Assembly (NCBI GenBank): GCA_029255685.2
Contig: CM055312.2
Coordinates: 14,718,649-14,782,648 of the forward strand
DNA length: 64,000 bases
Reading direction: 5' to 3'
DNA from: Silene conica
Taxonomy: Eukaryota > Streptophyta > Magnoliopsida > Caryophyllales > Caryophyllaceae
Part shown: in pieces, positions 43,163-55,467 of the stretch
Layout of the letters: the number at the start of each line of letters is the position of its first letter
How positions within the stretch are numbered: the first letter of the stretch is position 1
Program-made: the position numbers and the translations under genes
Notes under the pieces: model-generated
Databases searched by the model: none
What the model was told of the DNA's origin: nothing
Seen by the model: the letters and a program-made list of their open reading frames with translations, nothing else

Positions 43163-45141
43163 ATGGCGGCTTCTATACGTTTCAAACTCCCAACTTATAA
43201 TCTTACCATAAGAAACCTTTCACAAAGACGATACTCCTCCTACAACACCAACACCAACACCAACACTACTGCCAATAATGACGCAATTCTAAACGGACAA
43301 CTCAACCCAATTATCCTTACTCATGGAAACCCTCCTACGTTTGTTTCTACTGTTCCTAACCGTCGCCTTATTGCCGGTTTGTTCTCTTTTTATTTCATCT
43401 GATCGTATCTTATACGGAGTACTTGTAGTTTGATATTGTTGTGTGTGTAAAATATGTAACGTAGTTGGGGATTTGCATGGAGATCTATCAAAGGCGAGAT
43501 GGGCTCTCAACCTGGCTGGAGTCTTGAGTTCGGATGGTCAAAACACCTGGACTGGCGGTCACACCGTACGTATGCTAAACATACTCTCTTTCTTTCGTCT
43601 TTTATTGCATTCTTCATACTTCATACATACATGCCTCATATAAGTATGTCCAAAACAATATACTGTACTAGGTTGTCATCCAGGTAGGGGACATACTGGA
43701 TCGCGGCCAGGATGAAATAGCTATCTTGTCATTGCTGAGATCTTTGGATATGCAGGCCAGACCCCAAGGAGGAGCTGTCTTCCAGGTTCCCCCGCCCAAC
43801 TCTTCATTTCTCAACCCCATAGCCCCATACATCTCCCTCTAACTTACCCTTTTTATTTGATAGGTTAACGGAAATCATGAAACTCTCAACGTTGAATGCG
43901 ATTTTAGATATGTTGACTCTGGGGGGTTTGATGAGTGCGTCGACTTTCTGGAATACTTGGGTGAGTGCGATCACAATTGGGAAGAGGCTTTTCTCACCTG
44001 GATTGATGTCTCTGCTAAGTGGAAGGAAGACCGTAAAAACTCCCCAAATCACTGGGCTCCTTGGAATCTACTCAAGGTATCTGCATGCTCTTCTATTCAT
44101 CCTGTTCTGCAACGCCTGGCGACTGGGTGGCCGCTACATGTTTAATATTTGTTGTAATCTGGAATAATATGTATTAGGACAGAGGCAGAGAGGAGTCATC
44201 GCGCGTTCACTCCTTTTTCAACCTGGAGGCCCACTTGCTCGTGAACTAGCTCGACATCCCATTGTTCTTAAACTTGATGATTGGGTCTTTTGCCATGGCG
44301 GACTTCTTCCTCATCACGGTACTGTACGCTGCACACTGCACGCATAACATACTTTTCTTGTTGTCTGAAAATGCCTAACAGACTTGTGGTTGTTGCTCAG
44401 TTGGTTATGGAATAGAAAGGTTGAACAATCAGGTATCTTGTTGGATGAGAGGTGAACATGAGAATGATACTACAACTCCCTCCATTCCTTTCTTTGCCAC
44501 ACGCGGAGACGATAGTGTTGTCTGGAGTCGCTTATACTCCAGAGATATTTCAGAGCTGGAAGACTATGAGATTAACCAGGCAAGCAGTGCTTCGAAACAT
44601 TTGCTGTTAATGGTTTAATTATGTTCTTTTATGTCCCAACCAACTCCATTCTGGTTGTCAGATTAACACAATCCTTGAGGAAACCCTGCAAGCTATTGGT
44701 GCCAAGGCGATGGTGGTGGGTCATACTCCTCAGACTCAAGGGGTTAACTGGTATGTGTTAGCAACTCGCGTCCATGTTTGGGATGACTTTCCCTTTCCTA
44801 ACTTCGACTTTTGATCATAAACTTGATATTTTGTTTACCCGTGCAGTGAGTATAACTGTAGCATATGGCGTATTGATGTCGGAATGTCCAGTGGAGTTAT
44901 GGATTCCCGGCCTGAGGTATGTTATCAGATTGTTTCGAGTATTATTCTTATTCTTATGCTATCCTGTCCATTTCTCGAGCGTGTGTTTTAACATAACATT
45001 CAATGCACGATGCACTAAATTCATCGTAATCTTGAATCATGATTCCTGCCACAGGTTCTGGAAATATTAGACAACAAACCAAGAGCAATTAGAGGAGAAG
45101 GCGACACTGCTACTGAACTGCAAGTCCTTAGTTATATGTAG
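43163..45141 (+). CDS. SLP1: Shewanella-like protein phosphatase 1, chloroplast type
   Basis: Nine exons join to a 400-residue protein: 43163-43376, 43465-43565, 43672-43785, 43864-44076, 44183-44318, 44401-44579, 44662-44750, 44847-44916 and 45055-45141; the total length is a whole number of codons. It is a PPP-type metallophosphatase with GDLHGD (residues 73-78), GDILDRG (111-117), GNHE (146-149), HGG (252-254) and GHTPQ (339-343), which bind the two metals and phosphate. The family is of bacterial (Shewanella-like) origin; Arabidopsis SLP1 is chloroplastic and of similar length. The Arg/Ser/Thr/Asn-rich first 45 residues suit a transit peptide. Intron 6 uses a GC donor (CCAG|GCAAGC). The last exon ends QVLSYM. 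The gene converges on the UGT gene, 267 bases away. Confidence 0.93.
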
Positions 45142-45408
45142 AAGCTGCTCCATGTAAATAGGACAACAAATCAAGACCTTATATACTCAAACTTTGAATT
45201 CCACCTCTATTTGACTGTCATGGTACCTATGCTCTATTATTAAAAAAAAATTGTAATCTAACAGGAAAACTTAGCATCACTGGGCCATCGGAATACTCTG
45301 TCGAGTTCGCTCGATGAACTAGATGTGGACACGAAAAGACAGTTAGCAATGACACTGCAGTCAGTCTGGCAGGAAAATACAGACTGAATAGTTGGCAATG
45401 GCATCTCA
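45142..45408. other. Convergent 3' flanks of SLP1 and the UGT gene
   Basis: Both untranslated tails must fit in 267 bases or overlap. An A run (45241-45250) lies in the middle. Nothing else is seen. Confidence 0.5.
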
Positions 45409-47334
45409 TCATGAAATACTGTTAATAAAAGCATCCAGGCTACAAGAAGCCGAACCTCCCTTGGTAATCGCCTTTCCAAACATGTCACGCAAAGTTGTCG
45501 CCCTCACAACCATCTTTGTCCGCTCTTCACTCCCGGGGTTCATGATACTCATTACAACTTCACCTATTTCTTTCCTTGTAACTAAATTCCCAGTGCTCGG
45601 ATAGTTGTTGATAACTCTTCTTCCTATCTTCAAATCATTCACTATTAGCTTACTGTTGGGCATTTGATCCCAAAAAATAGGACAAGTTAGCATTGGAAGG
45701 CCAGCATATATGCCTTCACAAGTAGAATTCCAGCCACAATGTGTCCAAAATCCTCCAATTGCAGGATGGCACAGTACCTTCAGTTGGTCGCACCACGATA
45801 CCACAAAACCATTTTCACCCACCCCGCCCTTGAACAGGGCAGTATCCCCTCGCGTAACCCACAAGAATCGGATTCCGCATTCCTTAATCCCCTCAGTTAT
45901 TTCATTCATTTGAGCATTTGAGACTGACAAAAAACTTCCCTGTGAAATGTACAAAACAGAATCTTTTGGTTGAGCATTCAACCACTGGAAGTAGCCTTCA
46001 TCTCTATATATGTCATCATTCAGTTTAAGGTTGAAGTAGGGTATCATCGCACCAATGGTATAAACTGGAATCGGCATTTTATCTTTAAGACTGCCAACCA
46101 CTTGCTCTTCAATTTCGTAGATGGAAGTGAACAACTGACACTGAGCTTTGTTGACAAGAGTGAAGGCTTCAAGAACAAGGTGCAACAACTTTTCACCAGC
46201 TCCATTGAAAAATGTTGTCAAGTCTGCTGTGGTCGTTGACGGAAGCCCTGGTATATAATCTACTATCTCGTTTCCTCTTGCTAGTACATCCGATGACCAA
46301 ACACGAGAAAACTTAGTTTTAAAACGATTTCTAGTCGGCTAAGCAAATAATAATAACAATAATTACTTATTAGACATTCTACGGTTGTTTCCATCTTCAA
46401 TGGGGGCCGGAATTTACTACTACATGGATAATGCATTTAAACACATATCCCTCCAAAGGCATAGCAATTAGCAAACTGAGTTGTCAAAGAAATTGCGATT
46501 AACAACCCAAACGCAGTCCAGGAATGCTATTACAATGACAGCAATTTCAAGTGGTGGATTTGCGGTGGTGCAAATTCTCATTTCAGACGGATTTAACTTA
46601 AAGAAGAGATAAATGTGTCATTTTATAACAAAAAGTAACCATTTAATGATAAAAAGTTATAACCAATATACATTCTATCGTAATATGCTCACATTTCATC
46701 TGTCTTAACTTAAGACGGATGTTACCCGCCTGAAATTAGACTTGCTAGGTAGGACAAATGGTACAAATGCAATGTGTACGAGTGACGTAGGAACTAGGAA
46801 CGCAGAAGCTGTGAGACAAAAGAGTTGAGAGTTACCTGAGACATCAAGAGGGAAATGACCATGTTGGCGTAGTAAGTCAAAGTTGTAAAAAATGGTGAAC
46901 ACTGAAGCGGACATGGGGAAAAACGAGACCACAGGAATATTCCTGCGATCCCCAACCCCTATGACCCAATACATGTAGGTGTCGTAGATGATGGTGGTAG
47001 CCTGTGGGTTGAGTTGGTCGAGGAGGCGGTCAAAGGGTCCCTCGAGGTTGGTCAGAGTGGCCTTAACGAAGCCATCAATGTCATTGGCTCGGCCAATCTC
47101 GGAAGGGACAACTTGGGGAAGGGCGGCATATTGGATGTTAGAGGGAGGAGATGGGTCGGCGCTGAGAAAGCGGAGCCACTCTTGAGTGACAACAAAAGTG
47201 ATGGAAATGAGGTCAGAGGTAGAGACGAGGAGCTTGCAGAGGTTGAGCATTGGGTTTATATGGCCTCGTCCGGGGAAGGGCATGGCCACCAAATGGTAAT
47301 GTTCATCAGGTGAGAGGTTCAGGATTTGGTCCAT
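45409..47334 (-). CDS. UGT87A: UDP-glycosyltransferase, UGT87A type
   Basis: Exon 1 (46836-47334) and exon 2 (45409-46280) join in phase 1 to a 456-residue GT1-family enzyme that would move a sugar from UDP-sugar to a small hydrophobic acceptor in the cytosol. GRGHINPML supplies the catalytic His25, with Asp118 (IIYDTYMYW) as the likely partner. The PSPG donor-binding box is residues 329-372, from WCDQ to FWDQ, with HCGWNS and a final Gln, which usually means UDP-glucose. The single intron sits where UGT87 genes have one, before ARGNEIVDYIPGLPS. Arabidopsis UGT87A2 affects flowering time; the acceptor here cannot be read from sequence. No breaks are seen. Confidence 0.9.
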
Positions 47335-49266
47335 TTCAACTGTTTGTGGAGTGGAATACTGGAATGTGTTGTGTCTTTATGTCTACATTTTATTACTGCT
47401 TCGCAAAATACGGGTCATAGAGTCATAGTTGTGTGTGCCTGCTTGTCAGGCAATGAAGAATCTCTACACGTGCAGGGAGTTTAAAATATTCTTTATTTTT
47501 TCTGTTAGATGCATCACAAAGTCTCAAAGACGGGAGATATCCGTCACTCCGATACCATTTTGTCTCGCAAAATGCTTATTTAGAAGAGAGAGAAAAGCAC
47601 ATGAGGGTAACCCCACCTTGTTCCCCCTATTCATTTTGTGAGTGTTATTATCCGTCTCTCCACCCGACCCGTCACAAGCAAGACCAACTGTGATGCATAT
47701 AGTAGTATTGGACATTGGTAAATGGTAAAGATGCATATAGATGCAACTGGAGGCTAATGGCATGTGGGATTGTTAATAGTTGCATCTCAGACAATATTAC
47801 ATAACGCAGTAGATGTCGAGCTACTCATCTTTGCGGTTATGCCTCCCGACATTAGCTACTTCAACATGGCATCTGCGATTGTTAATAGCTGCATCTGAGA
47901 CTTTATTACGGAACACAGTAGATGTCGAGCTACTCATCTTTACGGTCCAGAGCTTATGAAAACCAGAGCACAGAGACTAAATTCTACCATAACTATGGGC
48001 GATTGGATTTAGCTTGTGTATGGGTAGGTGTACAGTTCAGTAAATATTAGGCTTCACCCCCCATCATAAATGTCAATTCATGATCTGTCGGTCATAATTT
48101 CAGGCAAAATCCCTTTTCTTTTGCTTTTTTTGTTTCAAATAAGCATGTACTTGTGACGGAGGTGAAAATCAAACCTTCTCTTTTATGGTTAGAGTAAAAA
48201 AGCGTTACAACTTAAGCCAACTCTGATTCTCTACTCCCCGGTCTTGTTGATAATGTGATTCCTCCAACAAAATCCAACATCAAGTTAAAATAACGGATGC
48301 TGTACTTTAAAAATTAAACATCAAGTTGTCAGCCAAGACACAATCCTGGTGCAACATTTTATGCATTTACTTAATATGATTTTAAGCTTTCTACAAAGTA
48401 ATATTTTGTACAAAAAACCAACATGAAAACTTGTTTGGTAAGGCACATGCTAAACAAGCACTAGGTGAACCAAAGCGTTGTTTTGCTAACGAGTTTTACA
48501 TTCACAAGCAACGCAACTACGTTATAAACCAGTAGTAACTACATCAACGAGGCGCACGCAGGAACAAATTTCGAGAAGCAAACGGCAGGCAAAAACGTAC
48601 GAGATTCACCGCAATTAAAAAACCTTCCCCAGGTCTGCAGCTATTCCGTTGCATAGGAATCACAATCTCATTACCAAAGTATTAGTCTTCATCTCCACTA
48701 TTCTCCCCCAACCCCAGATTACTTGAAACAATGCCATACTTCGAGGCTCATGGATGACATTGAGAGCACAAACCAAACATGAATCTAACTACTGCCACTT
48801 CATATCTACTAAACTAATCCGAATAAACAGATCTAAAAGAGTGCTCAAGCTAACATCCATTTCTAAGCACACTCGGGACTCTTAGGTAAGCTTGTATTAA
48901 ATCCTGGCATATCATCTAACAAGCCTGCAAAATCTTATATCTCAAACACCAAAACTAAACAACATAGAAGACACTAGCATATTTGCTAAAACACAACAAA
49001 AATAAGAGCAGCCAGCACTCACCTGAATATTTCAACCTACCAGCATTTTTGTGATTTATCCACTTGCCTCTATAAAAGAGAGTCACACAATTCATCAATC
49101 CCAACCCTAATGATGAAAACCCTAAGTAAACAGCTAAGGAGTAAAGGGGTATTGATCCAAGAAGGTGGCCAACCTACCTCTTTATCTCCTTTTGTGAACA
49201 AACCCTCTGCGGGAGTACAATAAAATTCCTCATGAAAACATTTTCTAGTACAATGTGACTGGACTC
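47335..49266. other. Intergenic region with a local tandem duplication
   Basis: The first part is the UGT87A upstream region. A duplicated block of about 80 bases lies at 47758-47838 and 47870-47950. Frames at 47429-47641 and 47524-47763 are not convincing. Near 49000-49266 lies the likely 3' untranslated region of TAF15b. Nothing else was recognised. Confidence 0.5.
47758..47950. repeat. Two-copy direct repeat, about 80 bp each
   Basis: Both copies hold GATTGTTAATAG, then GTAGATGTCGAGCTACTCAT, at a spacing of about 112 bases. Identity is high in the second half. Confidence 0.8.
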
Positions 49267-52200
49267 TTAGTATGGGCGAGAACGATTTCCACTATAAGAA
49301 TGCCTATCAGGACCACCTCCATCTCTATTGTCTCTACGACGATCACCTCCTCCATAACCACCTCGCCCACCGCCTCTGTAAAATCACAAATCAAGATACC
49401 ACTCAGCAAGAGGAAAGTAAAAGTAACACGTCATAAACTTCAGATAGTTAGCAAATCAAGGATCGCTACTTAGCCTAGGCACTTACAAAGACAGTCAAGA
49501 ATATCAAATTTAACTAGATTCATAATGGCATGCAAAAGGACTCTGTTAAGATATTGTCCCTTCAATATCAAACCATACCAGAACTGTGAATCAAAAGCAA
49601 TGAGGCATCAAGCGGAAAGATAAAAGGAAACACAAGAAAGCAGCAAACAAAATGAAGCAAAATTCATGGTATACACACAACTCATCTCCAGCACGAACAC
49701 GCATAATCCCCACCAACCATTACATTAGTCATTAGGCATATGCAAAAGCATAACAACATCCTCCCTCAACCCCAAGTCTCTAACAGTTTTTATGTAAAAA
49801 CGCAAGATGACAGAACAACCATAATTAATTCTTATAAGACTTGGAAAGAATAGATAATCAGTTCTAGTACCGATTGCCAGTTGGTGGTGGTTTTGGTGCA
49901 GACTTCGCCGCCATTGTAACACTGATCTTATACCCTCGCAAATCATGACCTACAGGGAATAATAAAATCAACAGATATCAAAACAACCAAAATAAAGAAA
50001 TACTAGGACACTTACCTTCAAAAAAACCACCAGCAGCGTGGGCTGCTGACGGGTCCTCATAGGTCAACACGCCATCACCCTTGTTCTTCCCATTTTCATC
50101 AGTATAAAGCTTTATGCTCCATGGCCACTGATCCTTGTAACCTCTCTTTTGTTTGATTCTTGCAACCTGAACAAAAGGAAATATGTCAACTAGAAGCACT
50201 AATATAAGTATAAATCTGGTTCCATATATATATATTCGTTCAGACAGTCTATTCTAGTCAAGTATACTGAACCAAAGCATCAATTGATTGTCTGCTATTT
50301 TACAGAATACAGTCATGGCCAATTCCCTGAACCGTTCACTTTCAGACAATTATGATACAGAAACAAGGAATAAAGAGTCTCTATCTGCCATTTGTAATGA
50401 AAACAAAAATAAGATAAAACTATTGAAAGTTTGAAACTAATCCCCAAGTTTGCACTGAAACAAGCAATAAAGAGTCTCTACAAAAGGAATAAAGAGTCTC
50501 TATCTACCTAACTGGATTTTAAAGACTTAAAAGTCAGGCATCATGGGACAAAGCAAAAGAATGATAGAAGAACTACAAGAAAAAAATATTGATTGTGGCT
50601 TCTGCAAAAGGAACATCTTAATGCATGCTGAGGTGTCGTGTTTAGTACCTAAGAGAACCTTGTGCGTTTTTTAAAACCGGGGAAGTGGTAAATGACCCCC
50701 TCAAGTTTGCTATAAGGTGAGATTAACCCCCTTAACTTTGTTTTGGAGTAAATTGCCACCTTAACTTTACTATAGAGTGAAATTAAGCACCTTCTATTTT
50801 TCTGGTCAAAATCTCACCGGATTTTTCAATTTCAAACCAATATCTCGTATCAATGTACATTATATGTATAAATTGCACTTTACATTATACTTTAATATTT
50901 TATACATGTAGATACGTACTTAGTCAACAAGTCCTATCTACAACTATCTTACCTTCAAAAAAAAAATCTAATCTCTATTGTTTTGTAGTTAACCGGTTTT
51001 TAAAACCTAATTAGTAATTATATACAAAAATTGAAATTCATATGCAGTAGATTCAAAGAAATTAAAGACAGAGAAGGTTACAAACATGATAGCAACAAAT
51101 GCAAGAACTAGAGAGATGGAGTTTCACAAAGAGACGGAAATTATGGTAGATGAAAGAGATAACTATATCAATTTTTGTATAAAAGTAATATACGTATATA
51201 TTGTAAGTATATTTATTCTTATTCATGTAACATATACAATTTGATGAGAAATTGGTGAGAAATTGAAAAATCCGGTGAGATTTTGACCGGAAAAATAGAA
51301 GGTGCTTAATTTCACTTTATATTAAAGTTAAGGGGTAATTTACTCCAAAGCAAAGTTAAGGGGGTTAATCTCACATTATAGCAAACTTAAGGGGGTCATT
51401 TACCACTTCCCCGTTTTTAAAACTAATCCCCAAGTTTGCACTGAAACATCTAATCAAATAGAACCAAAACACTATTATCCATCCCACTCCATCAATAGAG
51501 TAAAATGTTAAGATAGCACGAGCATGAAGACCATAACTTTTTTATGCCCTTCTCAGTCCTAGACAACGAATTAAAATCAACTCTTACCAATTCTGTTCTA
51601 AATTCTGGCTATACATGGGATTTGAGACGATAAGTGGAAATACTACAATTACTTAAAAGCAACACGATCAGCAAAACATAGATTATCAAGTAAAAACATT
51701 TGAAAAGAAGTAACAGGTTTGACAGGAATTTCATTTCCACGCAAGCTGTGGCAGATCTTTGGAATAAATAACAATATCACCATTAGAAACATCGAGGACA
51801 AGCAAGATATAACACAAATTCCAATTTCCAGGCAACTGCTCGACATATTTAGGGTACAAATGCTAAATACTTGAATAACAAGCTCATGAAAAGCAACTTA
51901 CAGTTCCAATGTTTCCAAATAGACCTTGGAGCTCCTCAACCGTAACATCGGGTGGTAAATTAGAGATATAAATCCTTGCATTGTCACAAGTATCATCACA
52001 TTTTTCATCACACTGTTTCACCTTTTCTGGTGGATCGGAAGATGGTGGTGCCCCACCACCATAATCTCCTCTGCCACCACCAGTATGTCTTGAACCACCT
52101 CCATACCCACCTTGTTGACCACCACGGTCACCACCTCTATACCCTCCAGGAGCATCACCACCATAGGCAGGAGCACCGTATGATTGTGGATATGATCCAG

Positions 52201-53163
52201 CCCCCCCAGAATAGCTTGAAGGTGGGGGTACTGCTGAGTCATTCTCGCCATAAGGCACAGGAGGATAGTTGCTTCCACCGCCACCACCACCGTAAGAAGG
52301 TGCAGATTGAGGAACACTGCCATAACCGCTATCATCTCGTCCTCCACCCCTTCCACCTTCGTAACCGCCACTATCCCTACCTCTACCTCCTCTATCACCA
52401 CCATACCCTCCACTGGAACCTCTATTGTAACCACCACCACCTCCTCCACGATTACCACCGCCTCCACCTGCACCACCAGGCGCAGATTCCCCACATTTGT
52501 TGCAAGCAGTTCGCCGTGCAAAGTTCAAATTTCCACAACTGCAAAACGAAACAAAGATTCCAATGAACTCGACTAATTGACAAGGGGTAATTTAAACTTT
52601 CTATTTTGTAAAAGATTCTCAGAGATGCCAACGAAAATGATTGATAGAAAAGGTAGCTATATGTTTACCCAGGATTAGGACAACGCCAGTCTCCATCTCT
52701 ACCACTTCCATCGCGACTGCCTCCGCCTACACCGCCACCAACACTTCCACCTCTTCCGCCTCTTCCGCCACCGCGGCTACCTCGATCCCCTCCTTGATAT
52801 CCACCGCCTTGACAAAATCAACGAATATGAACAAACTTATTCAAATAAGGAATCAACTAAAGCCTATGTCCGGAAATCCATACAATATACATACAAATTC
52901 TACTATGACACTATTCTACATCGTACAACGGCTTTTAAGATCTTGTCCAGTTCATTTACTACTATAAATACGCCGTACAACAGTGTTATAGGATAATTAT
53001 CGATAAAGTATAGAGAGAGAGAGGTACCACGGTTGTCGGAGTAACCGCTGCCGCCACCATAGCCGCCACCTCTACGATCTCCACCGCCGCCATACCCCCC
53101 GCCGCCGCCGTATGGTCCAGTTGGAGGAGGATGAGCGGAATCATCGCCGCCGCCGCCATACAT
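49267..53163 (-). CDS. TAF15b: TAF15b, FUS/TAF15-like RNA-binding protein
   Basis: Six exons join to 416 residues: 53028-53163, 52669-52807, 51902-52538, 50016-50166, 49871-49949 and 49267-49375; phases agree at every junction. The N-terminus is Gly/Tyr-rich. Next comes a RanBP2-type zinc finger, WRCPNPGCGNLNFARR then CNKC, then a long Gly/Arg/Ser/Tyr-rich, low-complexity section. An RRM follows, with RNP2 IYISNL and RNP1-like KGDGVLTY, preceded by the plant-specific acidic Cys run KQCDEKCDDTCDNAR. The tail is GGDRRRDN ... GNRSRPY. The protein is nuclear; in Arabidopsis TAF15b is linked to TFIID, P-bodies, flowering and TNL immunity. Intron 3, which splits the RRM, is 1735 bp long because of a foldback element. 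Confidence 0.94.
50678..51413. mobile_element. Foldback MITE (MULE-like) in TAF15b intron 3
   Basis: Inverted arms of about 170 bp with more than 90% apparent identity begin CGGGGAAGTGGTAAATGACC and end with its complement. The loop is about 390 bases. The flanking TTTTTAAAAC (50668-50677 and 51414-51423) is a 9-10-bp target duplication, as in Mutator-like elements. No coding region is present. The transcript of the intron would fold into a long hairpin. Confidence 0.85.
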
Positions 53164-53375
53164 GTTTGGACGAGATCTAGGGTTTTCGCAACCGCGCCTT
53201 TGTTACCTTTGCAGAGTTAGAGTTAGGCGATAACGAGAGAATGGTAAATATCGTACTCCGTATATATTTTAATCTATGTAGTCGTGGATATTATTTTAAT
53301 TGAAGCTAAATGAATTTGACTTGTTTGGTCTAAGATTTGTTTGCAATTCTTTAAGGTGGTGTTTTTTTAGAGGAA
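53164..53375. promoter_or_regulatory. TAF15b upstream region
   Basis: The leader is short (CTAGGGTTTTCGCAACC near 53173-53189) and the sequence beyond is AT-rich, with a Helitron end only about 210 bases from the start codon. AGGGTTT matches the telobox common in plant translation-related promoters on the non-coding side; its role here is inferred. Confidence 0.35.
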
Positions 53376-54225
53376 ACTAGTGTAACATCCGTGAAAAATC
53401 ACGGGGTTGTGTACACTTATTTTTAAAGACGCCGTTGGTATATTTATTTGAATATATAGCAATTCTGTTTATTCGGACGAATTATTTTTTAACGGGATGT
53501 TTGAATATAAGATATATTAAGTGAAAAGATGAATTTTCTGGTGCACTAATCTTTGAATAGCTATTAGTAATGATGATAATATTTGGATTTAATAAATAAG
53601 GTAGGTAAGAAAAAACAATAGACGACTAAAAAAATATTAAATAACAAATATAAATTAAATGGATGTATTAAAATTCGATAACCCAACACGACAATTACAG
53701 TTTCTCGAAAACCTCCTTGTAAACAACATTTGTTGTTGTATTAGTCATCCGTCCTTCTTCATCAAGAAGTAGCACTTTTAGACCTTTCTTACTGGTGACC
53801 CTAGATATAGCAACGTACAGTTGGCCATGGGTAAAGACCGGTCTTGGAAGATAAAGTCCAACACGGGATAGAGACTGACCTTGACTTTTGTTGATAGTCA
53901 TAGCGAAACAAACCGCTAAAGGAAACTGTCTTCTTTCAAACTTAATTGGGAACCTGGTTTGATCGGAAGGAGTCAAGGTGATTCGGGGAATATAGACATT
54001 GCTTCCGATATGACTGCCAGAAATAACTGTTGCACTAATAACGCGATTTCCTAGTTGCCTTACCTCCATTCGGGTGCCATTGCACAAACCATTTGCTTGG
54101 TCAATGTTTCTTAAAAGCATCACTATAGCTCCAACTTTCAGTCTTAGGTTGTGGTTAGGTAAACCGGAACATCTGATAGAGTTAAGAAACTCTGTAGAGT
54201 AAAGTTCTCTGACCCCGCAATATAA
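53376..54225 (-). mobile_element. 3' part of an autonomous-type Helitron
   Basis: On the minus strand it ends with the hairpin CCCCGTGATTTTTCACGG and then TTACACTAGT, next to host A at 53375. Upstream of the end lies the helicase C-terminus (53695-54225). The 5' part is missing: at about 54226 the sequence changes to the tail of a copia element. Confidence 0.72.
53695..54225 (-). pseudogene. Helitron helicase, C-terminal fragment
   Basis: The reading (about 175 codons) ends in the PIF1-type helicase tail: LRLKVGA, then MLLRNIDQANGLCNGTRM, FAMTINKSQGQSL (motif V/VI region) and VAISRVTSKKGLKVLL. The helicase core motifs I-IV and the Rep domain are absent, so this is a truncated relic. Confidence 0.85.
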
Positions 54226-54423
54226 CTAAAACTCATAGGATATTGCATGTTGTACTCTTTTTCCTTCACTATGGTTTTTCCCACGGGGTTTTCCTAGTAA
54301 GGTTTTAATGAGGCAACATTTCATGTGCATTGTAAATAATTATATTATATTTATTTTATGCATTGTCATTTCAGGGGGAGTGTTATAATATATAGTGAAA
54401 TGACCTATATGTCCTTCTCTATG

Positions 54424-54491
<68 letters not shown>

Positions 54492-54548
54492 TGTAACCTC
54501 TTCATGTATTATACATAAGTTATTTTTATTCTCATATTTCTACCAACA
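54226..54548 (+). mobile_element. Ty1/copia 3' tail and LTR fragment
   Basis: CACTATGGTTTTTCCCACGG is typical of copia sequence near the 3' end, a polypurine tract TCAGGGGGAG (54371-54380) follows, and then an LTR-like TGTTATAATATATAG ... CTACCAACA (54381-54548) that holds an AT microsatellite. No partner LTR was found; the element is broken. Confidence 0.6.
54430..54488. repeat. AT microsatellite
   Basis: About 29 AT units inside the copia LTR fragment. Confidence 0.95.
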
Positions 54549-55467
54549 TATCCCTTCATATAACATACTTATAATACAATCAATATTAATAAGAAATTAA
54601 GTAATGATTTTTTATCATAAATAACGAAATAATTACTGAGCAGGAAAATATTTAACTAATGACTGTCATGTGTCTAATGGTTTCTCTATTATAATTATAT
54701 ATAGATAGATATATAGATCGTATAATTTAATATCTCCTATATTAGTTTCTATTTGATTAAACAATAAGTCTTTTTTAAGACAGATCGGTTATATAGCACT
54801 TGTGTAAATGATCAATAGCTAATTATTAAAAATAGTTCTTAGTTTTATATTTAGCCGTGACATAATAGTACTATTATAGAATTGAAACTATATGTTATAG
54901 TTACGCTTAAAATGGTAGTTTGGATCTCATTGAATTAATTGAATATTTGAATAATATTGCACGGGTAATTAATTAAATGTGAGAATATTTTTTCCAACAA
55001 TTGTATGTCAGAATATTTTTTGGAGGTTTTAATATTGCACGGATAAATTTAATATTGTACGGATAATATCTTTGAATAATATTGCTTGCGGTCTATTGGC
55101 ACCAAGAAGTGTCTAAATTTAAAAGATATATAAAATAATTTTTATAGAATATTTATATAAAATATTTTTGCATGGATCTATATAGAATATTTTTATAATC
55201 TAAACACTTCTAAATTTATATAGAATATATTTGCACTCAAATGCATAGGAATATTTTAGATTTTGAATATCAGTCTAGATTTATTAAATATTGCACGGAC
55301 AGGCCATTCTCTATTTTGTATACATTAATCAGCGAGAATGTTTTTTCCAAGATTTTCTAAAATCGATATTATATCATGGGAACTTGGGCGGGAAAATTTT
55401 TAATGTGAGAGTGACACGTGTCCAATTCATGTGTAGTGGTTCTTCTTATATACTTTAAAAATCGATA
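54549..55467. other. AT-rich region downstream of the R1-like gene
   Basis: There is no gene. AATATTGCACGGATAA-like phrases recur (about 54953, 55030, 55060 and 55286). A 19-bp direct repeat, AAAATCGATATTATATCAT, lies at 55359-55377 and again at 55458-55476, where it overlaps the end of the R1-like gene. Confidence 0.5.

Noticed and set aside
51976-52566. His/Leu-rich frames on the plus strand over TAF15b exon 3
   Set aside because: Shadows of the Gly/Arg/Tyr-rich coding sequence on the other strand.
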